Shown here piece after piece: positions 48,001 to 63,200 of a stretch of DNA of 64,000 nt; position 1 is the first letter of the stretch, and the number at the start of each line of letters is the position of its first letter. The position numbers and the translations under genes are program-made. The stretch spans positions 10,453,690-10,517,689 of the forward strand of contig CM060463.1 of the NCBI GenBank assembly GCA_030544235.1, written 5' to 3'. Under the pieces are notes generated by a model. That model had not been told where the DNA came from. It ran no database searches and saw only the letters and a program-made list of their open reading frames with translations. The stretch is from Lepturacanthus savala. Taxonomy: Eukaryota > Chordata > Actinopteri > Scombriformes > Trichiuridae.

Positions 48001-51000
48001 GCAGCAGAGCTTTGCAGTAAACAGGAACTCCACATCCAATCAATGAAAGTGGCCTGAACATTAGAGGTATGTTATTGCTATTGTGCAGTTGTTACAATAT
48101 AGGTTTTCCCCTATTTGTAACCACTTTTGGAAAATAATTCACAAGTTACACCTTTTAAGTTTAAAATGATTCAGTGGCTTATGAGGTAACATTACGTTGT
48201 CATTTCAGCAGCGCTGTTTGCGTTCAGTCTAGCCTACTCTAAGATAAAGCGGCAGCACTGCTCCATTACCAAAAAACAAGATATTATTTCTGCGTAGCAA
48301 AAGGCCACGGCTACGACACAATACCTGTCAGGCTGCCGTTAATTAGCCCCGAAGCACAGAGAGTAGGTCAGACTCTGATAAGAGACAAATTTGTTATTCT
48401 TTTCTCTATTGCAGCAGAGACAATCCTCCGAGCTGCACTGTAAAAACAATGATTTACTGGTTCAAAATAAAATTGTCAAGGTGCCCTATAAAAAAAAGAA
48501 GCACTTATGTCCAAATAAAGCACAATGGCACCGTCAAAACATTATATGCTATACTGTAGTGGCCTTTTACTGTAATTGTGAGAGACCATTGAGTTTGTGG
48601 TGTCTGTCTCTCCATGTTTCTACCGTGTTATATGTTTCCTCAATCTCTGCGGTGTGTCATCTTAATAGCTTTGAACACTCGGGTCCCATGTTGCAATGTA
48701 GCATGATTTCCCCCTGCATTGTGGCTGCTCTGCGAGTGTGTGTTCGTGCAGTGTGTGTGCTGCACAGTGCATACATATGAACATGCATGCAGCAGCAGTA
48801 TATAGTATACAGCATATAGCGCTGTACACAGCACTGCTTGTGTACGGCGCTGCATCTAGAAGGAAAACAATATGATCATGAGAAATCCCCGAGGCAGAAT
48901 TTACTCTTCCTGTGACTGTTTTCATATTTCTCAGCCAAAGGAGACTGGGAGGATGCAGATACTCCTGCCTTGTAAAAAAAAACAAAAAACACACACACAT
49001 CTTTGGCAAAGCTTTTATAAAGTCTCACGCAGCTTGAGCCGAGTGTTGCGTTACCTATGTTACAGTATGCAACTTATTACATGTCATCATGGTGAAATTT
49101 GCCTGTGCATCTATACCTCTGTGATACTTCATGGTTGCAAAATAATATATTGGCCTTGAGGGTTTTGTCACATGAATGAAAATACATTTCTGCACAATGT
49201 CGACATAAACCAGAAGTCAAACCTCTTATAAATCAGTATTATTCTTTCCCGAGCAATTGTGCTTAAATAGTGTGCGTCGGACAAACAATGATACTAACGC
49301 GCGTATCACAAGAAGGAAAACATATCTGGGGGTTTTCCAGCTCCTTCTGACAATGCATCCTTCATCATACTGCCCGCGTGCTCAGATATGAGTGAGCGAT
49401 GTGATGTCTGTGCATATGCGTGCTCGTTCAGCCTGGCTCTCGCTGGTCGAGATAGCCGCACCAGAGTGTGTGGAAAACGCAGATGGTTGTTGCTTTTGCT
49501 TCTTCCGCCAGACCTGTGTGACCTTTTACACAAAGATAACAGGGCGGTCTCTTATCCCCAGGACCCTATCCCCCCCCCGCAACCCCCCCTCTCCCTCCCC
49601 CCGACCCAAAAAACAGCCAGGCCTGGCAGCTCAGACAGAGGACTTCCTCCGTTCGAGCTGTCTGATAGAACAATATCAACAGCCAGCGCCACAACCTCCC
49701 CTTTTGTGTCTCCACCAGGCTTTTCACCAGGCTCTTGTTTTGGAATAATTGAGTCCTTTTATAATCAAGAGTCACAGGGTCCCTGGCAGACAGGAAATGA
49801 GAGATCTGCATTAAAATAAGATGAGGAGTTCTTGTCAGATGTGAGAGTTCTTTTATTGCAATGGATACATGTTTTTTTTTTGCACAAAGATGTGACAAAC
49901 TGTTTCTGTCATGCAACTCTTACTGATCAAATCATAAGATTGACTATCTTTTAAAGTATAAAATCAAAAATATAAAGATTTATTGCATTGAAAGGTAATT
50001 TTATCAACATTTTTTAGAGCTATACAAAGTATACTAGGCATCCTTTCTGGATCATTGTCACTGTTTTTGTGCATTTAACATTTGTGTTTGCAATTCAGCA
50101 CTGTAAATCAACATTGTGACAGTGATTGTTGACAGTTATTTTTCTGTAATCATGCACTGAAAATAAAACCATTCATTAATATATATCTCAACTGTGACAT
50201 TATATATTTTCCTCGTTCTTGTTAACAAATCCCTTTGAAAGACCAAAACCAACAATGAGTAATGTTCATCTCTTAATACTGGTCTATAATAACTTCTCTA
50301 CCCTGTCAGCTGAAAGCCTGTTCTTATTTTAAAAAATGTCAATCAAACGTGAGTCAAGAAATCTTTCAGCCAACAATTTGGTGTCAACGAGTGAGCAGAA
50401 CAGTGCAGAACAAAAAGAAACTACACGTGAAACATGAAACAGTGGCCGTGTTCATGCTTAACGAGGGAACACTGATCTGTTTTTAATAGATTTTGGGCAA
50501 CAATGGAGGTCTATAGAACAGAGGTGGGACAACTCTCGGTATGACGTATCACATTTTTTGAGGGGAGAATTGGGAATGACCTACTGTTGATGTAATTAAT
50601 AATGAATGAGCTGTCTTCACTCCCGAAATAAAGTGGTCAATATATCATTATTCATGGGTATTTATAAATTAAACATTACCTAATCATTCATTAATATAGT
50701 ATCCCAGGTGTATTTGCTCCAAACTCATCATCATAAAGTCCATTCTTAGTTATTCAGGACTTGATGTATTAATAATTAGTCAATTATCAGGCCAACAACG
50801 ATTCATTCCTCACACTGTTCTGTTGTAAAGTATTAACATTTATCCTTAAACAATTTTACTCTTATTTCACATCCTCCAAACACTCTTTTCCTCTGTGTAT
50901 GCATGGATGTTATGGCATGTCGTGCCAGCCGATGCTCAGATTCACTTCAGCTCAATGTGAATTTTCTATCAGCAGGACAACCTGCATGCACAAGGTGACC

Positions 51001-53916
51001 CCATAGGAGGCCATACCGTGTGGCTTTCTCTTTCATCCTTAGTAACATCCTCAAGCTTTCACCCCTGTCCTTTCCTGTCCTTTATTTCTCTCTTTATCCA
51101 AACACACTCCAGGGACGGGGAGTGGTCTCCCTGTCCTGGCTGTGGTCAGATATTTTGCTGAGGTGGTTTCAGCCGGGCTCTCGTGTATTCTCATGCAATG
51201 AGCCTCAGGGGATGAAGGGTGTGGCGGGAGGCGGAGGGCCGGTGGGTGGGGGGGATGCTTCATGCACTTTTCTACCAACATCAGCACAAACAGGATGACC
51301 AATTTTCATTCATCCAAGCTGCACAGCCACCAAAGTGTGGAATATGCTTCAGCGTGTATATCTGATTCATGTGCAATTCATCACGACCACGACGCATAGG
51401 TCGCCACATTACTGCAGTCCAGTGATGTGGTTAAACCCGTGATAATTAAAAAAGACGTTGACCTGTGGAGACCTTTAGAGCTCCTCTGCCTCTCAGTGAG
51501 AAGATTTGAGTGGAGGCTTATAATAACATAATCTATTAGTAATATATCTGCCCCGGGTGTCATTCTCAACATTGTGTCAGCTGATGTCAATCAGCAGCTA
51601 TCAATCTTATAGGGACGACGTGTTTCCATGGCAACCTGGAGGTCAAAAAGGCCAGCTTTGATACAATGAACCGCAGCCAATCGTTACTGTCATCGCAATA
51701 CATTGGCAGGCGTATATTGCCTGAGTTGTCATTATTCGGTGCCGTGAAAATCCTTCTTGCTCCGTCTCTTGGGACCCACTTTCTCCCCTCACCCCTCATT
51801 GACCCACTGGCTATTGTCTGTAATACTCACACTCGTTTCCTTGAGTAAGGTCTCGGATCTACGGTGCTGTATAGGTTTATGAATTCAGCACCGTGGCGCC
51901 AGTGCAATAAGAGAGATTTAAATGTCAGCTGACGGAGACCCTTTAAGCCTTTAAGTAGGTAATAAAGATATATCGCTGTAGAGAAACTGTGTTTTTAAGT
52001 GTTGCATGTGTAAAGGTTGAAATATTTAACACATCATATATGTGTGTGCGTGTGTGTGTGTGTAGGCAGAAAAAAAATTTGATTTTCTCATTTTCCTCTA
52101 ATGAGCCTAAGTGGCACCTGAAGGTGAAGCAGAGCCGAGGTCACAGCCCGATCAACAGACGAAAATAATTTGGGGCATAAATTTTTGTCATGTTTTATTC
52201 AATTGGCTGTGGTGGCTCCCCCTGAAGTGAAGCCAAATTCGACCCAAAGTACCGAGTTGTAGCAAAACGTATCTGACTGCTATTGTGAAATACACGTTGC
52301 AATAGAACCAAACAGTTCCGACTACGCTAATAAAATGCGTCTAATTAGATTATCTAGATGTATTTGAATGGCGCTGCTGTCAAAAGGTTAGCCAGTGGGC
52401 TGCCATGAAGCAGGTCTGCTATTATCATCATTTTACTTTCTCTGGCGCTCTCTGTATCTGCAGGCTTTAACGTTTGCTATTGCAAGCATATCATTGGAAA
52501 ATGCAGCGACAAAGACATCAGAAAGGACTATTTCATGAATTGCGTTGTCGAAAGTAAGAAAATGAAAATAAATAAATAACACGTAAAAATTACAAGCATC
52601 ACTGCTCTTTCAATTGTCGCAGCTCTCGGTTCCCACTGTGAGAAAACCTGCACCATCGAGCATTACACACATTTTATTAGCTCCACTACAAAGTTTGTGC
52701 TAACACAGACATAAATAGGCCATAAAACAGGCGAGATATCATCCTTGGGGCAAACCTCACTATTGGATTTCTGTTCTCCTCAGTATGGACACATGCTTAT
52801 TATGCTAAATAAACCATCGCTCCCTTTAGTAACACCACCTTTCAGCATTTTTCTTCTCGCCTTTGGGAAGTGTGTTATGTCTGTGTGCTTTTGTGCTTGT
52901 TTATCCACAGTTACACTTTTCATTAATCTCATAAGGTGAGGTCAAAGGGCAAGGGCTGCTCGGGTCTTACACAACCAGTGGCGGTGAAATGAGATGTAAT
53001 ATGTGGCAGAGTGGCTTTTATCAAACGCTGCGTCCTTGCGGCAGACAGTGAGCGGGGCGGACGCCGCTGACAGGCGGGGAAATGACTGCTGAGATGGAAC
53101 AGGAGATGTCTCAGTCAGATAGATAGCAGCAGGCTAACAGCAGAGCCTCTGTGCTCCCTGCAGAGACTGTCAGCGGCGCACGACATAAATTATAAGACCA
53201 CCAGTTGGCTCAGCTTCGGCAACTCACGGGCTAAAGGGATGCCCGTGAGCAGACATTTTCATCAAAAGAGTGTTTTCAATATACAAAGTATTACATTTGA
53301 CGAGATTAAAGCACATTTACGGAACAGATTTCATTTCGAGCAGCTTTGACGAGTGTCCTAACGCGCAGAGGACAAGACTGTCACAATCTCATCTACGATG
53401 TGCATCCATTACTGTGCGGAATTATAATGGGGGCAGAGCCACAGCAAGGGCAGAGCCAAACACTAACATGATTATGGTAATGACTGCCAACGGCCACTCC
53501 CGCAAGCCAGCGGCGAGATGCTCGGTGAAAAGGCAATTCCTAACAATTAATCAAAACACATAAATAGGCATAATGTCATTGACTTTCACTCACGGCAGAC
53601 AAGCCATTGGTGAATGTTGTTGATACCTCTAAAGCTATTTAATCACCGTGATGCGTGGGGTTGGAGGTGGGGGGATTTGGCAGGCTACAATACATCATGT
53701 CAACATTTAGTTTACACTTCGTCAGCAAATGTAATTAGCCCACGATAACAATTTTACACGTGGTGTGGAAAGTATATCTAGCAGCAACCACTTCTGTAAC
53801 TGGACTAAAAATGTGGCTGGTTTGTATTTCAGATTAAACGGACCCATGGGATTTCGTGGTCACAAATTGCGATCACAAATGTAGAGCTTCATTTTTCCTT
53901 ATATTTCATATTAAAC
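45031..53916. other. Upstream spacer of fgd5, first part
   Basis: No gene recognised. It contains the ETS cluster at 45817, a C-rich run near 49570 and long non-repetitive blocks, notably 51880-53600, that read like conserved non-coding sequence. Open frames here have no recognisable domains. Confidence 0.45.
45817..45863. promoter_or_regulatory. ETS-type site cluster about 1 kb upstream of fgd5
   Basis: Three ETS-type cores lie within 47 bp: AACAGGAAAC at 45817, TGTTTCCTG at 45836-45844 (an inverted copy) and ACTTCC at 45858-45863. The paired AACAGGAA cores face each other and resemble the ETS half of FOX:ETS composites. They are short motifs, so chance is possible. Confidence 0.25.
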
Positions 53917-54294
53917 TTAAAGGACATATGTTGTAGAAAGTGAGATTTTAATTGCTATTTGATTATACGAAGGTCAGAGTGTTGTATGAATAATGCCTCA
54001 CGTTTCACAGAGAAATACACACAGCCCCTTATTCAGGAAACTGTGTTGGCCATCAGGGGTCAGGACTGCCGTGACATTGTGATGTCACAACCATACAGTC
54101 AAGTCCCCGATCACAGCTATTCAAATCAGCCAATCACAGGAGAAGCTCATTAATATTACTGAGAAAGATATAAAACGAGACCTCATTATTATAAAGAAAT
54201 AACGAGATATTTTTGGCATTTTAAACCACAAATATGTCATGTATGTTTGTTTCAAAACTTCAAATATACCTCAGAAAAAGTGTAAAATATATAT
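53917..54294. mobile_element. MITE-like dispersed repeat upstream of fgd5
   Basis: It starts TTAAAGGACATATGTTGTAG and contains GGGGTCAGGACTGCCGTGAC, CAGCCAATCACAGGAGAAGC and TTTTAAACCACAAATATGTC. I recognise this order of blocks as a common teleost non-autonomous element, from memory only. No terminal repeats are obvious. Confidence 0.4.
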
Positions 54295-57200
54295 CTGGTC
54301 TATCTGGTTTACCATCCAACTGATTGGATCTTCCGCTGTTGAACAGAGCCTCCGGTCAGGGTGTAAATCTTAACACCAGCCGCTCACAGAACCACCGCAG
54401 CACATATGCTCAGTGATCTAATATGTGTGTGTGATCAGTCGAGCATGGGTTTAAACGCCAGTGTTCAGTACCACTCTGTCCACAAATGACAGATGGCGGC
54501 ACCCTCCGACACGTCCCATCTTTTTAAAAAATACATGGGTTTTATTTTCTGCACCTGTTAGCAACTTTCTCTTTTGCTGATCTTCTCTTCTTTTAATAGC
54601 TTCGTTTTATTCCCCGTCTTTCACCTCTATACAGCTGTAGGCTTTGGACCAGGAGATGTTCGAAGCCTGTCTTGTGCTAAATCCACCTGAGATCGGACCC
54701 GCAGGCAGAAGTGGCCTCCCGTCAGAGACGACTTTATGTCTCATATAAACTTTCCTGGAGGCCTCGAGGGATATCTCTGTTTACATTCCTAGGTTTCATG
54801 CAATATGAAAACTCCAAAACCACAATGGTCTTTTCCTTTTTTACCCACATTTATTTTTTTTATCGCCGTGCCTTGTTACGCGTGGTGTCATTTTTCAACC
54901 TCAGCATCACCCTGGGAAGAATATAACCAAGACAAATTTATGACTCTTATCAAAGAGTAGCTTAAGGGTCCCCGTATTTCAAAAAGGGCCTACACTCACA
55001 GATATACAACTTGCATTATCACATTATGAAAAATATGGCATTGGAGAACCAGCTCTTATTTGATTCCTTAGCATTCTCACTATCAAGGCATACGGTGTAT
55101 TGCTGTATTTCATGACTGAATGCCGTAAAACATACACGCTATATTATTTCAATATTCATTAAATATAAGCTATTGAAGTGATATGGAGCTGATAATAACT
55201 ATAGGCCAGGCTTCATATGCTGGAGACATTTTGGAGCAGATTGAGCAGAAAATATCATAAAGTGGACAGTGTATGTGCTAAAGAAGCAACCTTTTATTTT
55301 TTAATGTCTATACCTTAACCCCCTGGACTTTTTTTTAGTGTTAGATTTGGTTTGTCAACGAACCACATGTAGTGTTGAACAGTTTGCGTTTAGCAGCAAG
55401 AGAACAGCTGAGCCATGACAGAGTTGTATCGATCCCCCCTCAAAATCCCACATGCTAAATCCTCACCTTGACAACCGTGATTGAAGACTTCGCAGACATT
55501 CGGCCTGTGGGTGGTGCAACCACTAAAGTTCAGTCTGTCGACAACGCAAATCGCATTTGTTTGTGAAGATATCGTGCAGCTTCCCCCAAACATGCCACAA
55601 ATTCAATATTACAGTTTACATGTTAGTGTTGCGTTGAGTTAAAGTGTAAGTGAAGGGCTGTGAATCACAATGCCTGTTGAGAATACGGAGTATAAACATT
55701 TTGGTATTTTTTGTAATGGTTGTGCTTCGGTCCAGCATTGGCTTCAAAAACAGTGTAAATACGGGTCATGTTCCAAACTGAGCAGAGACATTGAGCACTG
55801 TTTCCTGCTGCTTTGTGATGCATTTGATGTTAAATATGTCACAAAGCGGGTCGAACTTGCAGAAAAGATCCCAGGCAGATAAACAGTTTGCCGAAGTCTA
55901 AGATGTTGGTCTCATGTTTCTCGTTCATTGGAGAAAACCCTTAAAATAGGATTCAAAAGCCTCCGCTTACAATTTAAATTACACACAGCAGCCAAATTAG
56001 AGCCAAATAGCAGCACAGAAGACAAGAAGGAGCGGTGTGGTGTGAATTAGTGTTTCACTGTTTTAAAAATATGCATTTCTGAATAAATATTCATTATTTG
56101 TTGAAAAATGTTAAGACCTAACCTGAATCTCAATCCCCCCCGATGTAAATGTATTTCTTTGAAAACAGTAATTAATGCTAATGACAACCATTTATCCCCT
56201 GCTGTGCCGAAAGATTACTTCACTCAGAAAACAGACAGGTTGATCGACTGTAGGAAAACAGCGTGTACAATAGGAAAAGATAAAGCGGCAAACCAGCTGA
56301 GGGTCCACCTCAGGCTGATTCTTGTAACATTGATGCACTTGTTTGTGTAAAAGAGTGACGTTTTTTTTCCTCACAATGAGGTAGAGACCTGGCAGGGGGT
56401 AAAAATAAGCTACAAATGAATTTAGTGATGTGTTGATGGTAGAGCAGGATGATAATGGAAAATAACAAATCAAAGCCAGAGTGTATTTCAAATTTAAAAG
56501 GACAAAATTAAAGGAAAGCATAGATTAAGGAATGTTTTTAAAAAAAATGTATTAATCTTAAGAGCGGACTTGTCTTGCCTGTATTTGCTTACTCCTCTCT
56601 ATGTCCCTTTCACTGTTAAATGTGCTTGTAACAGACAAACAACTGTTGGTAACTCATAAACTGACTTTGCGCTCTCAATAAAACACAGCTCCCGCAGGTG
56701 GAATATTTCAAGGGCTTCATTTATAATCAAGCATTCTGGAGACTCTGTGGCAATGATTATGTTGAGTTGTAAACTTAATGACTCAGAGTAATCTAATTTT
56801 CTACTTCATTATTAATCTGCTCCTTGGCAGCTGTTATCGCGAGGGAAAATCTGTTCAAAAAAATGTTTTTTATCGTAGTTGTTGCGGTCCCTGTGCAGGG
56901 CTGCAGCTTTGCTGGATTTTTGGCTCGTTCTCATCCCTCTAAAAGCAAAGCTCAGCTGTTCTTTAGGTGACTTATGATGATACGAAAAGGTGCCTGATTG
57001 TTTGGGGGTGGGGGCAACATATTGAGTCGCTATAGTTCCCATCTGTGATCTTGGTGTAGAAGTCAAACGCCAAACTCCACAAGTAGCAACGTAATGTCTG
57101 AAGAAACGTTCGTTTCGGGAACTCGAGAGTTGTTGTGGCCGAACGTGAACTGCTGGGGCCCGCGGCCTCGCGCGCGGCTCAAACTGCAGCTGTGGGCAAG

Positions 57201-60200
57201 CTGTTTTTGGAAAAGCGGTAAATCCCCACTAGATGAGGTGTAATGAGGGAGTGCAGGGCTGTGATCCCCTCTGCCTGGGCTTAATATGGTAATACCTGCC
57301 CCCACAACACCCCGGCCGTCGGCAGAGAACACAACAAGGATTTACTCTCTTTATTACCTCGGCGGAGCATTTAATTTCCTGGGCATTTGGGTGTGTTAGT
57401 GGTACAAGCAGGCGGGTGTCAGGGCCGGCAATCACTCAGAGTGATGCTGGGAGACAGTGACATAGGAGTCATCGCTTCAGGCAGGAAGAGAGAGACAGAG
57501 AGAGAATAATCCTTTATTTGATATAAGGCCCCAGCCGGTCTGGGTCGAGAGACAGGACGTGTGCGTACTGTACACATTACGTGTGTGTTTTTGTCTTCCT
57601 GTGCTATTATTCTGTAGATTATTCAGTGACAGACATTAAATTTGAAGCCCCACTGGAGCTTCTAATCATTACTTGGCTACCACCCTATGACAAATTGTTT
57701 TAAATCAGAATCTCGTTTTTTCTTGCACCCTAATAAATTCATAATGGCAGCTGAGGGGAAGAACTATGTGCTCAACAGTGTCCGACAAGTTGCTTGTATG
57801 CTCAGCGGGGGTGAGGGGTCAACTCTTTGTCATTAGACATGGTTAAGGAATAAAATATCATACCACGATGAATTGCTGAGATCTGGGGACACCGATTACA
57901 ACAATGTAGTCACACCGGGCAAGAAACACACAGTCAGAAGATTTGACATCACTCATGCAGAGATGTCAGTAAAAATATGTAATGGCACCTTTTATATACT
58001 ATTTTGAATAGCTCGTACCACTCAAGAACAATAGGTCAAAGTTGAACCAGAATAAATGTCTTCAAACCTACATGACAAACCGCATTTGGAGTTATTTTCT
58101 TTGTGTCCACCTGTCATAAGTCAAATATTCATTTATTTGACTGTGTTTGGTTTCCACAAAATCCTGAAGGATTCACTGACTTATTAATTTGCTATTCAAT
58201 TTGTTATTTATTTAATTTAACTTTACCATTCATTTAAAATGTGTGCCTGAAAGTGTTGAATGTCAAATACAATAAATAAGACAGAAAGAAAAAAGGAAAA
58301 AAAAGAAGAAAAAAAAGGAATATCATTTGAAAAGAGCTACTTTGCTACGTTATTTGACTGAAGGAGGTTATTGGTTCAGGTGTCTCCACCACTCAGAGAT
58401 GTTTAACAAGCATGCACTCACATCATATCGCCATTATGGTTATTTAATGCAGTGATAAAATCGTAAGCGTATTCATGGATTAAATTATGTCTCTTTGCGA
58501 TGCAGTTTGCATGCAGTTGTGTCGCCGATGTGGCAATTCACACTCAAGAGGAAACAACAAATGAGTAACCGTATGATTCATTAATGTAAAATATGTCAGA
58601 CATGAGTAACGCTGCACATTCTGTTCTCTCAGCTAACCAGTCGGCCACTTTGTATAAATTGAAGTGAAAAATGAATGAACACGTGTTACTACTCTCCTCA
58701 TCGGCAGTACAGTCGCTCTAAAGTAGCATTATTAGTGCATATAAAATGAATCAGTGTTTTGCTGGATGAAACATTTATATCCCACTTTAATGAGTCACCC
58801 AGGGAGAATTACAAGACTGCAAATGCATTTACACGCATATAGCTGCAATAAAGTGGCTATTGACAGCGCAACATCTTTTCTTTTAGGTGTCACTTTACCA
58901 GTGAAAATCTCACAGGCAATTTAACTGCAAGAGGCTGCCACGCCGCCAGAAGCGCTGTTAATTTAATGGGGGGGCCGCTGTAAGATCTCAGGGTGCTTTA
59001 TCTCCTGTGACTGTTTCAATGAATATTACTTGTGAGCATCCAACGACGGAGAAGATAAGCCGCTATTGCTGCCCGCGGTATCTGCGGTCCCATCGGCGGT
59101 TCGGAGCCCCGGCCTATCCGAGCATCCAGCCTCTCTCCTCAGTCATGTTCTCGCCGGAGAGGAAGGATATACCCCACTTCCTAACGCTCCACCCTGCCCC
59201 ATGCTCTGCGGAGGGAAGAGGAGAACATAAAGTGCAGGGCTCCCTCGGGGGTTAAACCTTTTGGGTGTGTAGTACAGATAGAGCACGGCAGCTTCTCTGT
59301 CGTGGGACTTGTCTAATTTGGTCCTATCATCGATGCATTGCTTGGATCTGGGTTTGAGGCTTTTGCTGGAAAAAAAAAAAATCATATTCCCTGGAACGAA
59401 GAGGGACATTTGTTCCAGTTAATGGTTACGGTCATTTTCGCCCTGATATGACATCAGAATAGCAGCTGTTGGGTAGTTGTATTACCACAGGAGTACTTGC
59501 TGGACAAGCTTTATTCAACTGATGCCACTGGATGAAACAGTCATTTTTCAGAAAAAAAAAGGGACTTTTTATTTCAGACATGCACCTTCTGTCATTTTCT
59601 GCATCTTTCTTGGATGGGAAACCCGAACCTTGAAGCATTTGTTGTTTTCTATTTGAATCCGGGGGGGTGTTTCACTCCTGTGAGGAAATTCTTGGGTGAC
59701 TGCTGACAGACTGGATGTTGTCTCCACAATGCAGCGAGGGGTTGGGGGGAGGGAGGGGGTGGTTGCGCTGAGCAGGAAGCATGCTGAGGAGGACAGGAAA
59801 TAGGAAGCACAAGCAGGAATAAACGCTGTTGAAATAGCTGGAGGTAAAAAATTTCCGTTCCACTGACTCAAGATTATCCCGCAAGTAATTCCTCTGCTGT
59901 CCTTGAAGGACAGCGTGTGTGAGCCTTTCCCGAAGATTGATGTCTGATCGGGGGAATAAATCACGGTGGATAATAAAACCGAGCTGATAAAAATCAGCAC
60001 AATGGAGACATTGGTCCATTGGGACTTTCAATTGTTTGTCTTGTGACATTTGACCGGCCTGAGTCTTATATGTAAACAGGTTTTAGTGCCAAAATAAAAA
60101 AAAGAGAGAAAAAAAACTCGCCCTGCCATTAGTGCATATACCCCTTTATGGGACTGGAGCTACAAACTAGTTTCTATAGGAGCAAAGCTCCTTTTAGTGT

Positions 60201-63200
60201 AGCTGTCAAACATAAAGAGGAAGCAACATGTTTTTTTTTGGAAGCTGCTGTTGTTTTAATAACTGTTGTGAAGTTGGATGTTGGATGATAACGTGGTCAA
60301 AAATCTAAGACTTCTGGTGAACCTAAATATCAAAATGACGCTTAAACTCAAAAGCTTCAACCTAAACACATCGTTTGCATTGTTACCTCTTTTTTCGTCC
60401 TTGCGGTTACATAAGATTGTTCAAGCAGGCCCACGAACGTCCGTTCGTTCCGTCGCCTTTGTTGCTATGGTTGCTCCATGTGTTGTTCACCAGTTGCATA
60501 TTTTGGAACAAGTTCTATTATGAAAAAGCAGCAGAAACCTACTACTACTGTTTGTTTTCAATAGCCTTCCACAGAGCTGAATGGGTTCACGGTGGGGGCG
60601 ACCTTGGAGCTGAAATGACCTGTTTCAGACGGAGGCTGAACTTAGGGGTTACAGAAAAAAGCTCAGTTATTTTAACTTCTTCTTCTTGAAAGCAGCCGTG
60701 ATCTTTCATTAGTTTTTATTTGACTCGGATAGGATATTTTGCAGCTTATTTTTTTTCACCTTCTATGTATGCATGTCTGTCTGTGCTGTCAAACTCCATT
60801 TGGTTATGGCTCCTATTATAAATAATTTCCAGATTTAACCTGGTCATAGCTGGAGTCATACTTATGGTACGGTATGTTGCTTTTAAACAGCAGCAACATC
60901 AGTTCAGCCTGACTGCATTGAATTACATATCCTTCAGCCTTGTATGACCACGTTCTTCAAAGACTCCACGTGATCCGCATTGTTTGGCCCGAATCCTAAT
61001 TTTTTCCGCCATCTTAGAAAAGCTCTTAGGATCCAAACAGCGGGAAAAAAAAAAAAACTATGTCCAGCAAGGTCACGGCGAGTCCTCCACCCCTGTAGGC
61101 AGGAAGTGTCGAGCACAAATCGTCTGTGGGGCTCTGCCCATTCGAAACAGGAAGTACAAAGTGCAAACTAGCAATGACGCCACACCCCTCGTGCTAGGAA
61201 GATGGATTGTGTTGTTGAACACCTTGGAGAGGTTGCGACGGCCCTAGTCCAGAAACTTCACTTTCGGACAAGTGATGTTGGTGACAGTGAATTTGAACCT
61301 GTCGGTGCAATGATACTAGCCCCGAGGTTATTGGTTTCATTGGGGAAAACCTGAACAAAACCTGATTTTTTGTCCATCATCAGTGTTTACTTTTAACATG
61401 AAATTAACATTTTTTATATGGACTGTTATATGCACAGGAAAACCGCTGGCGGCCACAATATATGATGAAATTATTCCTCTGTTAGTCTTTATATTAAACA
61501 TATACTTGCATGAATATATAAATGCATGAATGCATGTTCACCTATTGTGCTAACAGCAGAGAGCAGGAATTCTATTAACCGAGACCCATGGGTCATTATA
61601 AAGTGCGCTATAAAGAACAATCAGTAGTAATACAGTATAAATAATACACAATGTATATGGTACATTACATTTCTTCTTCTTCTTCTTCTTCTGCTTCTTC
61701 TTCTGGCAAACGGCACTCCAGGCAATTTCAGTTTCAGGTAAACACATCCATCAGATATGAAATAATTTAATAAATACCTCACGTGCGGGTTTCCTGCTTC
61801 AACACACCAAAAAAAAAGAAAAGAAAAGATAAACAGAAGGAGGAAATTTCTTGAGAATCTATTCAAACATGCTTGAAGAGCATTTAGATGAACACCATCA
61901 CGTGTATGTACGAAAACACACACACACACAAACACTCCCACTCCCACATATTAACCAGGCAACACTGTTTTGTTGAGTGTATATATATTTATATATAGAG
62001 TATAATTACATTGTGAGCAGTGGCGATAAATCACTGGGGTCTTAATCAAAGCAGCGCCACAGAGAGAGTCATCAATCACTTTACTACAGCACAACACAAC
62101 ATCAGCCTGTAGCGTCTCCTTGACTTGTGGCTGGCAGCCTCAGCTCTGAGCCCAACACGGGACGTATCGCTGTGACACATTATCATTAGTGCAATCAGCA
62201 CCACTTTGGACATCCACACAGAAAGCCATCAAACGGCCAAATGGATACGGAGATATATGGGACCACAAAACCCTGATACTCGTGTCAACGAGTATAATGG
62301 AGGCGTGCAAGGAGAAAACAAGATTCTCTCCTCAGGTTTCTGTAAAATCGAGGGAGCAGGATGAGGAGAAACACAGTATCAGAAAATCCTGAGAGGTTCC
62401 TCTTTCGGGCTAGGTGTCACATGACTGATGGACCACAGCGACTATATGATCAAATATTTCAAGTAATGGGTCTATTCAGCTGTGGTCTCTCCAATCTCTG
62501 CATGGACACGTTAACTGTATTTGGCTGTGATGGATGGTGGAGAGCCGGGTCACTTCAAAGGCACGGCAGTGACATTCAGAATGTCCCTGCTTAACGTGGG
62601 GGGGGGGGTGACAGATGGCATTTCAATGGAATCTATAAAAATGTGTCAGTGCTCGAAGATTATTTTGACTTCTAGTCCTCAACTGGCCTACCTTAAAGCC
62701 AGAGTACATCCAACATCACATGATAGTAATGAAAAAATAATACCGGCAGCATAATAATAGAGGTAAGTTGGTTTCAGCCTGAAAATATTTCTACTAAAGT
62801 GTCCACGGGCATTAATCTGTGCACAGAATTGGGCCCGTTCAACGTTACGGTTGTTTTAAAGTGTTTTCTGGGCTTTCAGCTTCCATTCTTTTTGTTTTTA
62901 ATGAAATGCAATCGCATATCGCTACCATTTAACATGAGAGCATAGCCGGGGGTTAAATAGATGCGGACAAGATAGACAGAACAAATAGGAAGAGGGGGGG
63001 AGGAGGGCTGAGATGGCAGGCAGTCAGCTATGAAGGACGTGGCCGCAGAAGTTATTTTTAGTTATCGGTTTTCAGAGGCTGTCATTCGGAACATCTCATT
63101 AAAATCAGAAGAAGAAAAAAAATCTTGATGCTTCATCAAGACCATTCAAGTCACTGAAACTCAAAGAGAAAATCTCTATGTGGGCACACACACACGCACG

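Noticed and set aside
59569..60049. Two overlapping minus-strand frames of 143 and 125 residues
   Set aside because: No recognisable domain, no splice context and low-complexity composition.
60940..61320. Mixed-composition block with several short plus-strand frames (60980-61247)
   Set aside because: It may be part of a dispersed repeat, but I recognise neither a repeat family nor a protein.
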